64,000 nt of DNA from Spongiibacter taiwanensis (GTDB lineage: Bacteria; Pseudomonadota; Gammaproteobacteria; Pseudomonadales; Spongiibacteraceae), in assembly GCF_023702635.1 (NCBI RefSeq), contig NZ_CP098455.1, positions 310,001-374,000 on the forward strand, read 5' to 3'. The notes under the pieces are model-generated. The model was not told where the DNA came from, did no database searches, and saw only the letters and a list, made by a program, of their open reading frames with translations. Below, piece by piece: positions 16,598 through 25,950 of this stretch. The position numbers and the translations under genes were made by a program. Numbering within the stretch: the stretch's first letter is position 1; each line of letters starts with the position of its first letter.

Positions 16598-17605
16598 TTA
16601 GTACAAGCGTGGCTCAATCTCGAGACTGACGCCAAAGGTTTCCGCTACTGAATGCTGTATGGCTTCAGCCAGCGCCAATACCTCCGCGCCCTTTGCCCGG
16701 CCGTAGTTCACCAACACAATTGCCTGACGCGGATGAATTCCGACCTCTCCCTGACGTCGTCCTTTCCAGCCACACTGCTCTACCAACCAGGCCGCCGCCA
16801 GCTTCACGCGCCCGTCGGCCATCGGCCACGTTACCAACTGGGGAAACTGCTGCTTCAGCACCGAGGCCCGACCGGCGCTGACAATCGGATTTTTGAAAAA
16901 ACTGCCGGCATTGGGTTCGGTGCGATAATCCGGTAGTCGGGACGCCCGCACCGCCGCTACCGCCTCCGCCACCGATTCCGGTGTCACCGATTCGCTATCG
17001 CTCAAGACCTCATTCAGGGCCGCATAACTGACGTTAGGCTGTGCCTCGGTGCTGAGGCGCAGCTCGATTTCGGTAATGATAAAACGATCCTGCATTGCCG
17101 CTTTGAACACGCTGGTACGGTAGCCGAGCTGGCATTGCTCGGCACTCAGCCGGCGCCATTGCTGGGTGTTGAGATCCCAGCCGGAGACGGCAACCAGGAC
17201 ATCCGCCAGCTCCACGCCATATGCGCCGATATTCTGAATGGGTGCGGCGCCTGCCGACCCCGGAATCGATATCAGGTTTTCGATGCCATACCAGCCTTGC
17301 GCTAAACAATGACGAACCAATGCGTCCCAATTTTCACCTGCTGCCACCTTGAGCAAGCGCTGCGTCCCGTTTTCCTCAACCTCAATGCCCCGCAGTGCAA
17401 TGTGTAGCACCACCCCGGGAAAATCGCCTCGCAGCACAATGTTACTGCCGCCCCCCAGCACCAGCCGCGGCAAGGTCGCCAGCGCGGGATTGGCCAAAAT
17501 GCGCTCTATATCAGCCGCAGACACGACCTCGGCAAAATACGCCGCCCTGGCCGGAATACTCAGGGTGTTGAATTCCTGCAGTGAAACGTCTTCGAGCAGG
17601 GTCAT
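16598..17605 (-). CDS. murB: UDP-N-acetylenolpyruvoylglucosamine reductase
   Basis: MurB is the FAD- and NADPH-dependent second committed step of peptidoglycan precursor synthesis in the cytosol. Landmarks are L-G-G-G-S-N-I-V near residue 50, I-P-G-S-A-G-A-A-P-I-Q-N-I-G-A-Y-G near 115 and N-A-G-S-F-F-K-N-P with the catalytic Ser near 230. I chose ATG 17605, giving 335 residues (E. coli 342), because GGAG from the ptpA end sits about 8 bases upstream. The frame extends to 17704 within ptpA, but that part is not family-like. It is last in the ...kdsB-ptpA-murB run. Confidence 0.95.
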   Translation of the reverse strand: MTLLEDVSLQEFNTLSIPARAAYFAEVVSAADIERILANPALATLPRLVLGGGSNIVLRGDFPGVVLHIALRGIEVEENGTQRLLKVAAGENWDALVRHCLAQGWYGIENLISIPGSAGAAPIQNIGAYGVELADVLVAVSGWDLNTQQWRRLSAEQCQLGYRTSVFKAAMQDRFIITEIELRLSTEAQPNVSYAALNEVLSDSESVTPESVAEAVAAVRASRLPDYRTEPNAGSFFKNPIVSAGRASVLKQQFPQLVTWPMADGRVKLAAAWLVEQCGWKGRRQGEVGIHPRQAIVLVNYGRAKGAEVLALAEAIQHSVAETFGVSLEIEPRLY

Positions 17606-17609
17606 CGCA

Positions 17610-18086
17610 TTACTCCAGGGCGCCCCGCTGCAACTCACCCAGCAGACCGCGGGCACCGTCTTCGACCAAATCCAGCACGGTTTCGAACCCCTCCGGGCCG
17701 CCATAGTACGGGTCTGGCACTTCCTGCAAGGGTGAGTCGGCGTAATCGAGGAAGAGCTTGACTGTCGCCCGGCAATGGCCGGGTTTCATCGTCAGCAGAT
17801 CGCTGAGGTTGCTGCGGTCCATCGCCAGAATCAAATCAAAGTCGTGAAAGTCGTCCACGCTAACCTGACGGGCACGCAACGGCGTTAAATCAATGTTGCG
17901 CGCCTGGGCCGCCGCGGTCATGCGCCGGTCAGGGGGGTGCCCGATATGCCAGTCACCCGTACCGGCTGAGTCAATGGTGATTTGCTGAGTTAATCCAGCG
18001 CGATCCACCATGTTCTGAAAGACGCCGTGGGCAGTGGGCGACCGACAAATATTGCCAAGACAAACAAACAGCACTGCCTGACTCAT
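17610..18086 (-). CDS. ptpA: Low-molecular-weight protein-tyrosine phosphatase
   Basis: This 158-residue phosphatase has the P-loop C9-L-G-N-I-C-R15-S (CX5R) at the N-terminus and the general-acid Asp in V-P-D-P-Y-Y near residue 123. The family removes phosphate from tyrosine kinases or exopolysaccharide regulators, or acts on small substrates. The start overlaps kdsB by 4 bases and the stop is 4 bases before murB, so it is inside a tightly coupled operon. The same placement occurs in Pseudomonas. The target is unknown. Confidence 0.93.
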   Translation of the reverse strand: MSQAVLFVCLGNICRSPTAHGVFQNMVDRAGLTQQITIDSAGTGDWHIGHPPDRRMTAAAQARNIDLTPLRARQVSVDDFHDFDLILAMDRSNLSDLLTMKPGHCRATVKLFLDYADSPLQEVPDPYYGGPEGFETVLDLVEDGARGLLGELQRGALE

Positions 18087-18850
18087 TGCCCTGCCCCCGC
18101 TAGCAACCCTCGCACCCGTTCCAGGTCAGCGGGTGTGTCGACCCCCGCCGGCATCGCCATCGCGGCCGGTTCAATATGAATACTCACGCCGTTTTCCATC
18201 GCTCGCAGTTGTTCGAGCTTTTCGGCTTGCTCCAGCTGCCCCATCGGCCAACGAACAAACTGATGTAGAAATCCCACCCGATAACCGTAAATGCCAATAT
18301 GGCGAAGAAAAGGCACGCCCGCTGGCAGGGAGTGCTCGCCGCCAGCCCACTCATCCCGGCACCAGGGTATAGGGGCGCGACTGAAGTACAAGGCATAGCC
18401 CGCCTGACTCACCACCACTTTGACCGCGTTTGGGTTAAAAATAGTGGCCTCGTCATCAATCGGCTCGCCAAGGGTGGCAATACCCGCACCGGGGTGAGCT
18501 GCCAGGTTGGCAGCGACCTGATTGATCAGCGCCGGCGGAATCAGTGGCTCGTCGCCCTGCACATTAACGACGATCTCGCTATCGTCCAACCCCAGCTTGC
18601 TGACCACCTCCTGTAGTCGGTCGGTGCCAGACTCGTGATCCTCCCGAGTCATGCACACTTCGCCGCCAAAACTGGCGCACGCATCGGCCACCCCTGCATG
18701 ATCGGTGGCAATCACCACGCGGGCCGCGTCACTGGCGCGCGCCCGCTCCCACACATGCTGGATCATGGGCTTGCCGCCAATATCTTGCAGTGGCTTGCCG
18801 GGCAGCCGAGTTGAGGCGTAGCGGGCCGGAATAATCACAGTAAACGACAT
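18083..18850 (-). CDS. kdsB: 3-deoxy-manno-octulosonate cytidylyltransferase
   Basis: KdsB activates Kdo with CTP to CMP-Kdo for lipopolysaccharide inner-core assembly. The 255-residue protein opens with [16 protein letters not shown] and has [10 protein letters not shown] near residue 96, both signature motifs. Length matches the family (248 in E. coli). It starts 43 bases after the lpxK stop and overlaps ptpA by 4 bases, grouping lipid A and core genes with murB. Confidence 0.97.
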   Translation of the reverse strand: MSFTVIIPARYASTRLPGKPLQDIGGKPMIQHVWERARASDAARVVIATDHAGVADACASFGGEVCMTREDHESGTDRLQEVVSKLGLDDSEIVVNVQGDEPLIPPALINQVAANLAAHPGAGIATLGEPIDDEATIFNPNAVKVVVSQAGYALYFSRAPIPWCRDEWAGGEHSLPAGVPFLRHIGIYGYRVGFLHQFVRWPMGQLEQAEKLEQLRAMENGVSIHIEPAAMAMPAGVDTPADLERVRGLLAGAGQ

Positions 18851-18893
18851 AACAAACTAACTCGCTGTTAAAACAGATTTACAGGTGAGCGGC

Positions 18894-19874
18894 TCAGTGC
18901 TCGATGGCCGCGATCACCCGATCCAGAAAATCTGCCGGCAGTTCCGCCGTCACCGGCACATACCAGGCGTTGGTCAAACCCAAGTGACCGCATTTTACCG
19001 CGTCTTTTTCGGTCATCACGATGGGCAGGTCTGCAGCAAATTGAAAATCGTCCCGGGTGAACTTGTGATGATCCGCAAAGGGGTGTTCGACTAGCTCCAG
19101 GCCCATTTGCCGCAGGGTGCTGAAAAACCGCGCCGGATTCCCTATACCGGCAACGGCGTGTACCCGACGCACATCATCCCGCCAGACCGATGAGTCGCTG
19201 TCAGCGGCGCCGCCATTGAGGGGTTGCAGCGGCATAGGCTTCAGGTGCATCTTCTCCCCTACCGGACTGCCCTGGCCAGGGTTATTGACCACCACAAAAT
19301 CCACCTCGCCTAACCGAGACGGGGGCTCACGCAGGGGGCCCACCGGCAAACAGTGGCCGTTGCCCAGATTCCGGGTGCCATCGATCACCACCACTTCGAC
19401 CTTACGCGCCATCTTGTAATGCTGCAGGCCGTCGTCACTAAGGATCACATTGCACTGGCATTGGTCGCGCAAGTAGCTGACTGCCAAAGGGCGATCCGGC
19501 GCGATCACCACCGGCACGCCGCTGCGCCTCGCCAGTAGCAGCGGTTCATCGCCCGCCTCAACGGCCAGAGAAGTGTTGGTAACGAAGTAGGGATAGCTCG
19601 GCGCCCGGCTGCCATAACCGCGGCTGCAAATGCCCACCCGATACCCGCGGGCAGTCAGGGCCTCTGTCAGGGCCAGTACCAGCGGGGTCTTGCCGCTGCC
19701 GCCCACCGCCAGGTTGCCCACCACCACTACCGGCACCTCGGCAGAAACGGGCCTAACCGATCGCCGGCGCAGCGCACTCAATACGCGAAACACGCCCTCA
19801 AGGGGCAGCAATAACCACAGCCACCCGGGTGATCGGCGGTACCAGGCTTTTTCGATTGCACTGGTAAGCCCCAC
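18894..19874 (-). CDS. lpxK: Tetraacyldisaccharide 4'-kinase
   Basis: LpxK phosphorylates the 4' position of the lipid A disaccharide at the inner membrane. The 326-residue protein has Walker A G-N-L-A-V-G-G-S-G-K-T-P near residue 55, V-I-L-S-D-D-G-L-Q-H-Y near 145 and an N-terminal membrane-interacting segment (W-L-W-L-L-L-P-L). GAGGAG at the msbA end is 9 bases before GTG 19874 and only 3 before a TTG at 19880, so I prefer the GTG. No Trm112-like gene separates it from kdsB, unlike my recollection of Pseudomonas. Confidence 0.93.
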   Translation of the reverse strand: MGLTSAIEKAWYRRSPGWLWLLLPLEGVFRVLSALRRRSVRPVSAEVPVVVVGNLAVGGSGKTPLVLALTEALTARGYRVGICSRGYGSRAPSYPYFVTNTSLAVEAGDEPLLLARRSGVPVVIAPDRPLAVSYLRDQCQCNVILSDDGLQHYKMARKVEVVVIDGTRNLGNGHCLPVGPLREPPSRLGEVDFVVVNNPGQGSPVGEKMHLKPMPLQPLNGGAADSDSSVWRDDVRRVHAVAGIGNPARFFSTLRQMGLELVEHPFADHHKFTRDDFQFAADLPIVMTEKDAVKCGHLGLTNAWYVPVTAELPADFLDRVIAAIEH

Positions 19875-19880
19875 CGGCAA

Positions 19881-21680
19881 TCACTCCTCAAAATTCTTGT
19901 TATACAGTTGGGCGTAGGCGCCGTTTTGCTGTAGCAGCTCATTGTGGCTGCCAAGCTCAACAATTTTGCCGCCAGACATCACCGCAATGCAGTCGGCATT
20001 TTCAATGGTGGTCAGCCGGTGGGCGATCACAATGGTGGTTCGACCACGCATGATCTCTTCCATCGCCTGCTGAATATGACTCTCCGCCCGGTTATCCAGG
20101 GCCGAGGTCGCCTCGTCCAGAATCAATATCGGCGCGTCCTTGAGAAAGGCCCTGGCAATCGCCAGCCGCTGGCGCTGGCCGCCGGACAGCATCACACCGT
20201 CCTCGCCAATCAGCGTATCGAGCCCCTGGGGCAACTCATTGATAAAATCGATGGCATGGGCGGCGGTGGCCGCCGCAATCACCGCCTCCCTGCTGGCGCC
20301 TGCCATGCCGCCGTAGGCGATATTGTTAAATACCGTGTCGTTGAACAGGGTCACCTGCTGGGTGACCAGAGCCATATGCTCGCGCAAATCAGCCAATTTG
20401 TAATCGCGAACATCTCGACCGTCGAGCAGTAATTCACCGCGCTCATGTTGGTAAAACCGGGAAATCAGGCTGACCAAGGTCGATTTGCCCGAACCCGATA
20501 GCCCAACCAGCGCCATCGATGTCCCCGCGGGAATCTTGAGATTAATGCCACTGAGTACATCCGGACCGTCAGCCGTGTAGGCAAAGCTCAGGTCTTTAAA
20601 TTCAATCTCGCCCTTCACCGCATCGGTGACATAGCTGCCAGTATCCTTTTCGGTATCGGTATCAACAAACTCAAAAATGTTCTGGGCAGCCGCCAGGCCC
20701 TTTTGAATGGTTGCACTCACCTCAGCCAGTTGGCGAATCGGTTTCGGCAGGAACAAGGCCGCCGACAAATAGGCGACGAAGGCACCGGGAGTCATATCGC
20801 CACTGAGGCCAAGGGCAATCCACACCAGGCAACCCGTTGCCAGCACCACCGGGAACTGAACCACGGTGGGACTGATGGCATTGTAAAAGGCCATCTTCAG
20901 GTTCTGACGACGGTTGCGGCTACTGGCCTCGACAAATCGGGCCCGCTCCGAGTCGACACCACCGTACAGGCGGATTTCCCGGTAGGCATTGATCGACTCA
21001 TTGGCGACCTGGTTAACATCGCCCATGGCATTCTGAATTTTTCGGCTGATTTTGCGAAAGCGCTTGCCGACCCAATACACAATCACACCGACCAGGGGCA
21101 GCGCCAAAAAGAACACCATGGTCAATTTCCAGTTGGTGTACAGCAGGAACAGCACCAAGCCGAGTGCAAAGCTGCCCTCCCGAAGCACCACTTTCATGGC
21201 GTTTACCGCCGCCCCGGTTACTTGCTCAACATTGAAAGTAATGCGGGAAATCAGCACCCCGGTGGAATTGCGATCATAGTAGCTGCTGGGCATATACAGC
21301 ATGTGATCAAACAGCTCACAGCGAAGAGTGTGCACCAGACGGTGCGAGACCATTGCCAGAAAATAATTCCCGGCCAAAAAACCCCAGCCACGAAAGATAC
21401 CCAGCACGACCATGACCACCACAATGGCACCACGGGCATTGGCCAGATCAAAATCCTCACCCCCGGCCTTCCACATCAGCTTGGCGATAATGCCGCCCTC
21501 GCCGCGCTCCATATTGCCGCCAATATAGTCCACCACCAGCTGCATCAAATCAGCCAGCAGTACCTGGGTAGCGGAATAGAGTGCAAAGCCCAGCACACTG
21601 AGCAAAAACAGGTGCCAACTGGGAACGACGTACTTGAGCAGCCGCCCGTAGATATACAGATCAGATTGGTCTCTTTTCAT
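19881..21680 (-). CDS. msbA: Lipid A export ABC transporter MsbA
   Basis: MsbA flips core-lipid A across the inner membrane as a homodimer. The 599-residue half-transporter has six hydrophobic segments in the first 330 residues and a nucleotide-binding domain with Walker A (V-G-L-S-G-S-G-K-S-T), signature L-S-G-G-Q-R-Q-R and Walker B I-L-I-L-D-E-A-T-S. It is joined end to start with lpxK. Upstream exbD and exbB are on the same strand, so the five genes are likely one transcript. A generic lipid or drug exporter is the alternative, but context favours MsbA. Confidence 0.93.
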   Translation of the reverse strand: MKRDQSDLYIYGRLLKYVVPSWHLFLLSVLGFALYSATQVLLADLMQLVVDYIGGNMERGEGGIIAKLMWKAGGEDFDLANARGAIVVVMVVLGIFRGWGFLAGNYFLAMVSHRLVHTLRCELFDHMLYMPSSYYDRNSTGVLISRITFNVEQVTGAAVNAMKVVLREGSFALGLVLFLLYTNWKLTMVFFLALPLVGVIVYWVGKRFRKISRKIQNAMGDVNQVANESINAYREIRLYGGVDSERARFVEASSRNRRQNLKMAFYNAISPTVVQFPVVLATGCLVWIALGLSGDMTPGAFVAYLSAALFLPKPIRQLAEVSATIQKGLAAAQNIFEFVDTDTEKDTGSYVTDAVKGEIEFKDLSFAYTADGPDVLSGINLKIPAGTSMALVGLSGSGKSTLVSLISRFYQHERGELLLDGRDVRDYKLADLREHMALVTQQVTLFNDTVFNNIAYGGMAGASREAVIAAATAAHAIDFINELPQGLDTLIGEDGVMLSGGQRQRLAIARAFLKDAPILILDEATSALDNRAESHIQQAMEEIMRGRTTIVIAHRLTTIENADCIAVMSGGKIVELGSHNELLQQNGAYAQLYNKNFEE

Positions 21681-21702
21681 AGCGTGAACTCCCCGCAGGG
21701 AG

Positions 21703-22134
21703 TTAATTCGGTCCTTGGCCCCCTTGGGGCTTTTGAGTGGTCAGGCTCAAGCGGGAAAAACCCAAGCGCCCTGCCGCGTCCATCGCGGTCACGACTGCCT
21801 GATGCGGGCTGTTGGCGTCGGCGGTGATCATCACCGGCATATCGGTGTCCCCTTCGGCCAAGCGTTCTATGGCGGCCATCAGCGCATCAATGTCACGGCC
21901 CTGCAGCGCCTTTTCATTTATTCGGTACTGTCCCTGGCTGTCTACCACGATTTCCAGGGCCATTCTTTCCTCCGGCGGCGGCTCGCCGGTCGCGGTTGGC
22001 AACTCAATCTGTAGACGGCTTTCTTTGGTAAAGGTTGTAGAAACCATGAAAAAAATCAGCAGCAGAAACACCACATCAATAAGAGGGGTGAGATTAATCC
22101 CGCCGTCTTCAATACGCTGGCGCCGAAATTTCAC
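21703..22134 (-). CDS. exbD: ExbD/TolR-family biopolymer transport protein
   Basis: This 143-residue inner-membrane protein has a short cytosolic start, one membrane segment (L-T-P-L-I-D20-V-V-F-L-L-L-I-F-F) containing the proton-coupling Asp20, and a periplasmic domain. With ExbB it forms the proton-driven motor that powers TonB- or Tol-type energy transfer. No tonB gene is adjacent. The ATG overlaps the exbB stop by 4 bases. Location upstream of msbA-lpxK matches Pseudomonas PA2982-PA2983. Confidence 0.92.
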   Translation of the reverse strand: MKFRRQRIEDGGINLTPLIDVVFLLLIFFMVSTTFTKESRLQIELPTATGEPPPEERMALEIVVDSQGQYRINEKALQGRDIDALMAAIERLAEGDTDMPVMITADANSPHQAVVTAMDAAGRLGFSRLSLTTQKPQGGQGPN

Positions 22135-22784
22135 GAGGCCTTACTCGCCTCGGTCGGCGCATTGGCGGCTTCCTTCACCGCAGTGTCGCCGTACATCGCA
22201 TTGAGCAATTTGATGGATTCCTGCTCCAGGTTTACCACCAGACCATCTATTTTGCGCAGAAAGTAGCGATGCATCATCAGCGCCGGAATCGCAACACACA
22301 AGCCCGAGGCGGTGGTAATCAGCGCTTCGGAAATACCACCAGCCAGTATGGCAGTGTTGCCAGAGCCTTCGATCATAATGTCGGTAAACACCCGAATCAT
22401 CCCCAGCACGGTGCCGAGCAAGCCCAACAGCGGCGCAACAGCCGCGATGGTTCCCAGGGCATTGGTGTAGCGCTCAAGGTCGTGAATGACATGGGAGGCG
22501 GCATCCTCGATGCTTTCCTTCATCACCTCGCGGCCGTATTTAGCGTTAGTCAGGCCGGCAGCAAGAATTTGTCCTAGTGGTGACCCCCGGCGCAATTCCC
22601 GGAGTTTCTCCGCATCGAGCTTTTTACTCGACAACCACTTCCAGACTTCGCTAAGCAATCCTTTTGGCGCGACTTTTTCAGGCTTCAGGGCCAGCGCCCG
22701 CTCGACGCAAATTGCCACGGCAGCAATGGACGATAGTAGGATCGGCAACATCAACCAACCCCCGGCTTTCACCAGTTCCAGCAC
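22131..22784 (-). CDS. exbB: MotA/TolQ/ExbB-family proton channel protein
   Basis: This 217-residue inner-membrane protein has three hydrophobic segments: one near residue 10-30, then L-G-T-I-A-A-V-A-P-L-L-G-L-L-G-T-V-L-G-M-I near 110-130 and I-T-T-A-S-G-L-C-V-A-I-P-A-L near 155-175. The family Thr and the loop between helices 1 and 2 are in place. It partners ExbD at a 5:2 ratio in known systems. It lies after comEC across a 198-base gap that holds a short tandem repeat. Confidence 0.92.
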   Translation of the reverse strand: MLELVKAGGWLMLPILLSSIAAVAICVERALALKPEKVAPKGLLSEVWKWLSSKKLDAEKLRELRRGSPLGQILAAGLTNAKYGREVMKESIEDAASHVIHDLERYTNALGTIAAVAPLLGLLGTVLGMIRVFTDIMIEGSGNTAILAGGISEALITTASGLCVAIPALMMHRYFLRKIDGLVVNLEQESIKLLNAMYGDTAVKEAANAPTEASKAS

Positions 22785-22910
22785 GGTTATACCCCGGTGT
22801 TATATTCGAAAGGGGGCATTATACGGAGTGATCGGGCGCCGAAGAAGTCAAAACCTGAAACCCACCCCACTAATCCACCATTCATGCTTTCCCGCAGCGC
22901 CGCAGACTTG

Positions 22911-22966
22911 AGTGCCCGCGTCAGTGCCCACCTAAGTGCCCACATCAGTGCCAACGTAGTGACGTG
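22911..22966. repeat. 12-bp tandem repeat between comEC and exbB
   Basis: Units starting AGTGCCC recur every 12 bases: 22911-22922, 22923-22934 and 22935-22946, followed by two decayed copies at 22947 (AGTGCCAACGT) and 22958 (AGTGACGTG). It occupies the intergenic region upstream of exbB on the minus strand. No coding frame fits. It could be a replication-slippage product or protein-binding iterons; nothing else in this gap is recognisable. Confidence 0.7.
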
Positions 22967-22982
22967 AGTGTCTGTATCAACC

Positions 22983-25319
22983 TCACCTGGTGTTGTCAGC
23001 CGTTATCGGAGGGCAAGGGCCACCCCCGCCGCGTTGCCAATAGAAGGGATACCACCGCCAGGCTCGCTGCGCCTGGATACCCTCAGGTGACAGTCTCAGG
23101 GCCAGACTTCCCTGCCAGCCCGTGGCCCAGCAATCCGCCCCACTGTCGCGGTAGCGGGTCACAACCAAGGGTGAAGGATGCCCGTAGTGGTGCTTGTAGC
23201 CCGATGAGTAAACCACAAGCGCAGGCGTGGTCGACCGAATCAACTCCGCACTGGAGGACGTGCGGCTGCCATGATGCGGGGCAACCACCACCGCCATCGG
23301 CGCCAACGAGTCACCGAGCTGGTGCTCCACAACGGAAGAAATATCGCCTGGCAACAATACCCTCCCCGCGTCGCTGCCGATCACCAGCACGCAGGACGCG
23401 TCATTACTGTTTTTGTGAGACGGGCTGGCACGACGCAAAAACACGAAAGGCACACCATCCCAGACCCAGCGCAGACCGGAATGACACGCCTTCGCACGAT
23501 TTCGCCAGGGCAACAATATCGCCGGTAGCGGTTCACCATGGTAGAGGGCTCTAACAGGAACGCGGTCCAGGAAATCCGCCGCACCGCCAACGTGATCTCG
23601 ATCGTTGTGGCTGAGCACCAGTGCGTCCAACTCCCTGATTCGCAATCGGGCAAGACTGGGACGAACAACCGCATCCGCGGTATTGAAGCCGCTGTCATAC
23701 GCCGGCCCCAGGTCATACACCAGCCCGTGGTGCTCAGTGGTGACGATAATCGACAAGCCCTGCCCCACATCCAGCACATGTAAATCAAATTGCCCAGTCG
23801 GTGGGCGCGCAGGAGATCCAAGCAACATCGGCAGCAGCAATAACCCGGCTGCCACTTTGCCGGGCAGGCCGGGGCGCAGTAGCAAGATACAACCAACCAC
23901 ACCCAGCACCAGTGTGACCGGACTCGCCGACCAGGCACCACTGGGAAACCAACGCTGCACTTGCTCGAGGTAAAGCAGCAGACCCGCCAGCGACAGATCG
24001 GCGAATTGCCACAGCGCCTGGCCTGCGAATGGCCACCAGGCGGCAATGACATATCCCAGCAAAATCGCTGGCAAAATCACCACCGCCACCACTGGAATGG
24101 CCACCATGTTTGCCGGCAGGGAACCGCTGCTCAAGGTGAACTGCCAGGCGCACAGCAACGGCACCAAACCCACGCCTAACAGCCATTGGGTTTCCAGCAG
24201 ATTAACCACACCGCCCCGTGACACCCGCTCGGTTGCGCCATAAAACCGCCAGAAGAGCAAAAACACCGCACCGAAGGACAAAAAGAAGCCGGGCTGGTGG
24301 GCTGCCATAGGATCTAACAAGGCGACCCCCAATAATGCCAGACTGAGGCACTGCCACACCTGCACGCGCCGATGCAGTAACCTTGCCGCGATGAACGGCA
24401 GCAACATGATCAGCGCCCGGCGGGTGGGCAGGGAAAATCCCGCCATCGCGCCGTAACCGAGGGCCAGCAGCAAGCCTAGCAGCGGGGGTATCCGGGTGGC
24501 CCAGACGCTGCTCCGAAGCAAACCACCGACCACGCGGCCGAGTAGATACCCCCAGCCCGCTACCAGGCCGATATGCATTCCCGAGATGGCCAGCAGGTGG
24601 CCCGTTCCGGTCTCCGTCAGCACTGCCCATCGGCCGGGAGACATGGCGTCGCGCTCTCCAAACAGCAGCGCCAGAATCAGGTCGCCTTGGGCCAGTCCTT
24701 CAAGCCGCTGCCACACGCGGCGAATCGCGGTTTGGCGCCAATCTTGCCCAGACTCAGGGGCGGCCCGAAAAATCTCATACTGGCGAATGTAGCCACTGGC
24801 GGCGTAGCCATTGCTGAACAGCCAACGGCCGTAATCAAAGGCGCCCAGTGAGGCATAGCCCCGGGGCCGCTTTAAGCGCACGGTGGCAAGAACTTCATCC
24901 CCTTGTTTCAGGCCCGGCGCGCTGCCATCACCTTGATATAACGTTAAACGAAGCTTACCCAGGCGCGCTGGACAGGCGGTGGCGCCGCAATCCAGCAGCC
25001 GGGCTACCATCGCATCGATTCGGATGCGATCACCGGATTGCAGGGCCATCGGCCCGCGCTGCACGAGCAGACGCAAGCGCAGATCCTGCCCCTCCAGCGC
25101 CGCTGGCAGTGTCTGGTTGAGGCGCCAGTGGGCGTGGAAGGCAGCAAAACTCAGGCCCAGCACTAATGCCAGAAGGCAGCGGATAATGCGATTGGCGGGA
25201 TAGCGCAGGCGGAGCCACAGCATCCCCACTGCTGCCATCGAGCAAGTGATCGGGGGTAGCGGCCAGGGCAAATATGCGCTGCCCAGGATGGCGGCCGCTG
25301 TCGTCGTCCATGACAACAT
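22983..25319 (-). CDS. comEC: DNA internalization/competence protein ComEC/Rec2
   Basis: ComEC is the inner-membrane channel that carries single-stranded DNA into the cytosol in natural transformation. The 778-residue protein has an N-terminal hydrophobic and OB-like part, a competence domain with many membrane segments (G-T-G-H-L-L-A-I-S-G-M-H-I-G near residue 235 is the family signature) and a C-terminal MBL-fold nuclease-like domain (L-S-H-N-D-R-D-H-V-G-G near 585; A-P-H-H-G-S near 715). Length and domain order are complete, so the gene looks intact. It is divergent from the DUF2062 gene. Confidence 0.94.
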   Translation of the reverse strand: MLSWTTTAAAILGSAYLPWPLPPITCSMAAVGMLWLRLRYPANRIIRCLLALVLGLSFAAFHAHWRLNQTLPAALEGQDLRLRLLVQRGPMALQSGDRIRIDAMVARLLDCGATACPARLGKLRLTLYQGDGSAPGLKQGDEVLATVRLKRPRGYASLGAFDYGRWLFSNGYAASGYIRQYEIFRAAPESGQDWRQTAIRRVWQRLEGLAQGDLILALLFGERDAMSPGRWAVLTETGTGHLLAISGMHIGLVAGWGYLLGRVVGGLLRSSVWATRIPPLLGLLLALGYGAMAGFSLPTRRALIMLLPFIAARLLHRRVQVWQCLSLALLGVALLDPMAAHQPGFFLSFGAVFLLFWRFYGATERVSRGGVVNLLETQWLLGVGLVPLLCAWQFTLSSGSLPANMVAIPVVAVVILPAILLGYVIAAWWPFAGQALWQFADLSLAGLLLYLEQVQRWFPSGAWSASPVTLVLGVVGCILLLRPGLPGKVAAGLLLLPMLLGSPARPPTGQFDLHVLDVGQGLSIIVTTEHHGLVYDLGPAYDSGFNTADAVVRPSLARLRIRELDALVLSHNDRDHVGGAADFLDRVPVRALYHGEPLPAILLPWRNRAKACHSGLRWVWDGVPFVFLRRASPSHKNSNDASCVLVIGSDAGRVLLPGDISSVVEHQLGDSLAPMAVVVAPHHGSRTSSSAELIRSTTPALVVYSSGYKHHYGHPSPLVVTRYRDSGADCWATGWQGSLALRLSPEGIQAQRAWRWYPFYWQRGGGGPCPPITADNTR

Positions 25320-25413
25320 GCTGGTTTCCCTTATGGCTTGTGTGCATAATAGCGCCGCCTAGCGTGGGCGAAACGCCACTTTGTCACCCTAGAACGCGAG
25401 TACTCCAGGGCAC

Positions 25414-25950
25414 ATGGCTCGTAAATTCCTAAAACGCCTGCTACCGGCGCCAGAAAAAATGCGCGAACACCCCTCGGTTAGGGTGTTTGGCAGCCTGTTG
25501 CATGACCCAAATCTATGGCACCTCAACCGCCGATCCGTGACATTGGCAGTATTCATCGGCTTGTTTGTCGCCTTCATTCCCGTCCCATCGCAAATGTTGC
25601 TCGCCGCCCTGACGGCAATCTTGTTTCGGGCGAACCTGCCGCTGTCAGTCATGTTGGTGTGGATTACCAATCCCCTGACCATCCCAGCTATTTTCTACTT
25701 CACTTACAAGATAGGTGCTCTGGTGCTGGGCGTCGACACCCACCCCGTGCAATTTGAGTTGTCGATTCACTGGCTGGAAGAGGAATTGATCAAGCTGTGG
25801 CGGCCGCTATTGCTGGGATCGCTACTGACTGGCTTGTTTTTCGGCTTGCTGGGCTCGGCATCCGTGCACATCTTGTGGCGCATTCACGTCATTCACCGCT
25901 GGCGCAAACGCCGCCTGCAACGAGAATCGCGGGCGCGGCAATCGGATTAG
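25414..25950 (+). CDS. DUF2062 domain-containing membrane protein
   Basis: This 178-residue protein has the DUF2062 pattern: basic N-terminus, F-I-G-L-F-V-A-F-I-P-V-P-S-Q-M near residue 47, W-I-T-N-P-L-T-I-P-A-I near residue 83 and two to three membrane segments, with a basic tail. Function is not established; the domain also occurs fused to glycosyltransferases. The same gene lies between comEC and lol genes in Pseudomonas. Its last 4 bases overlap the convergent lolE stop. Confidence 0.88.
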   Translation: MARKFLKRLLPAPEKMREHPSVRVFGSLLHDPNLWHLNRRSVTLAVFIGLFVAFIPVPSQMLLAALTAILFRANLPLSVMLVWITNPLTIPAIFYFTYKIGALVLGVDTHPVQFELSIHWLEEELIKLWRPLLLGSLLTGLFFGLLGSASVHILWRIHVIHRWRKRRLQRESRARQSD

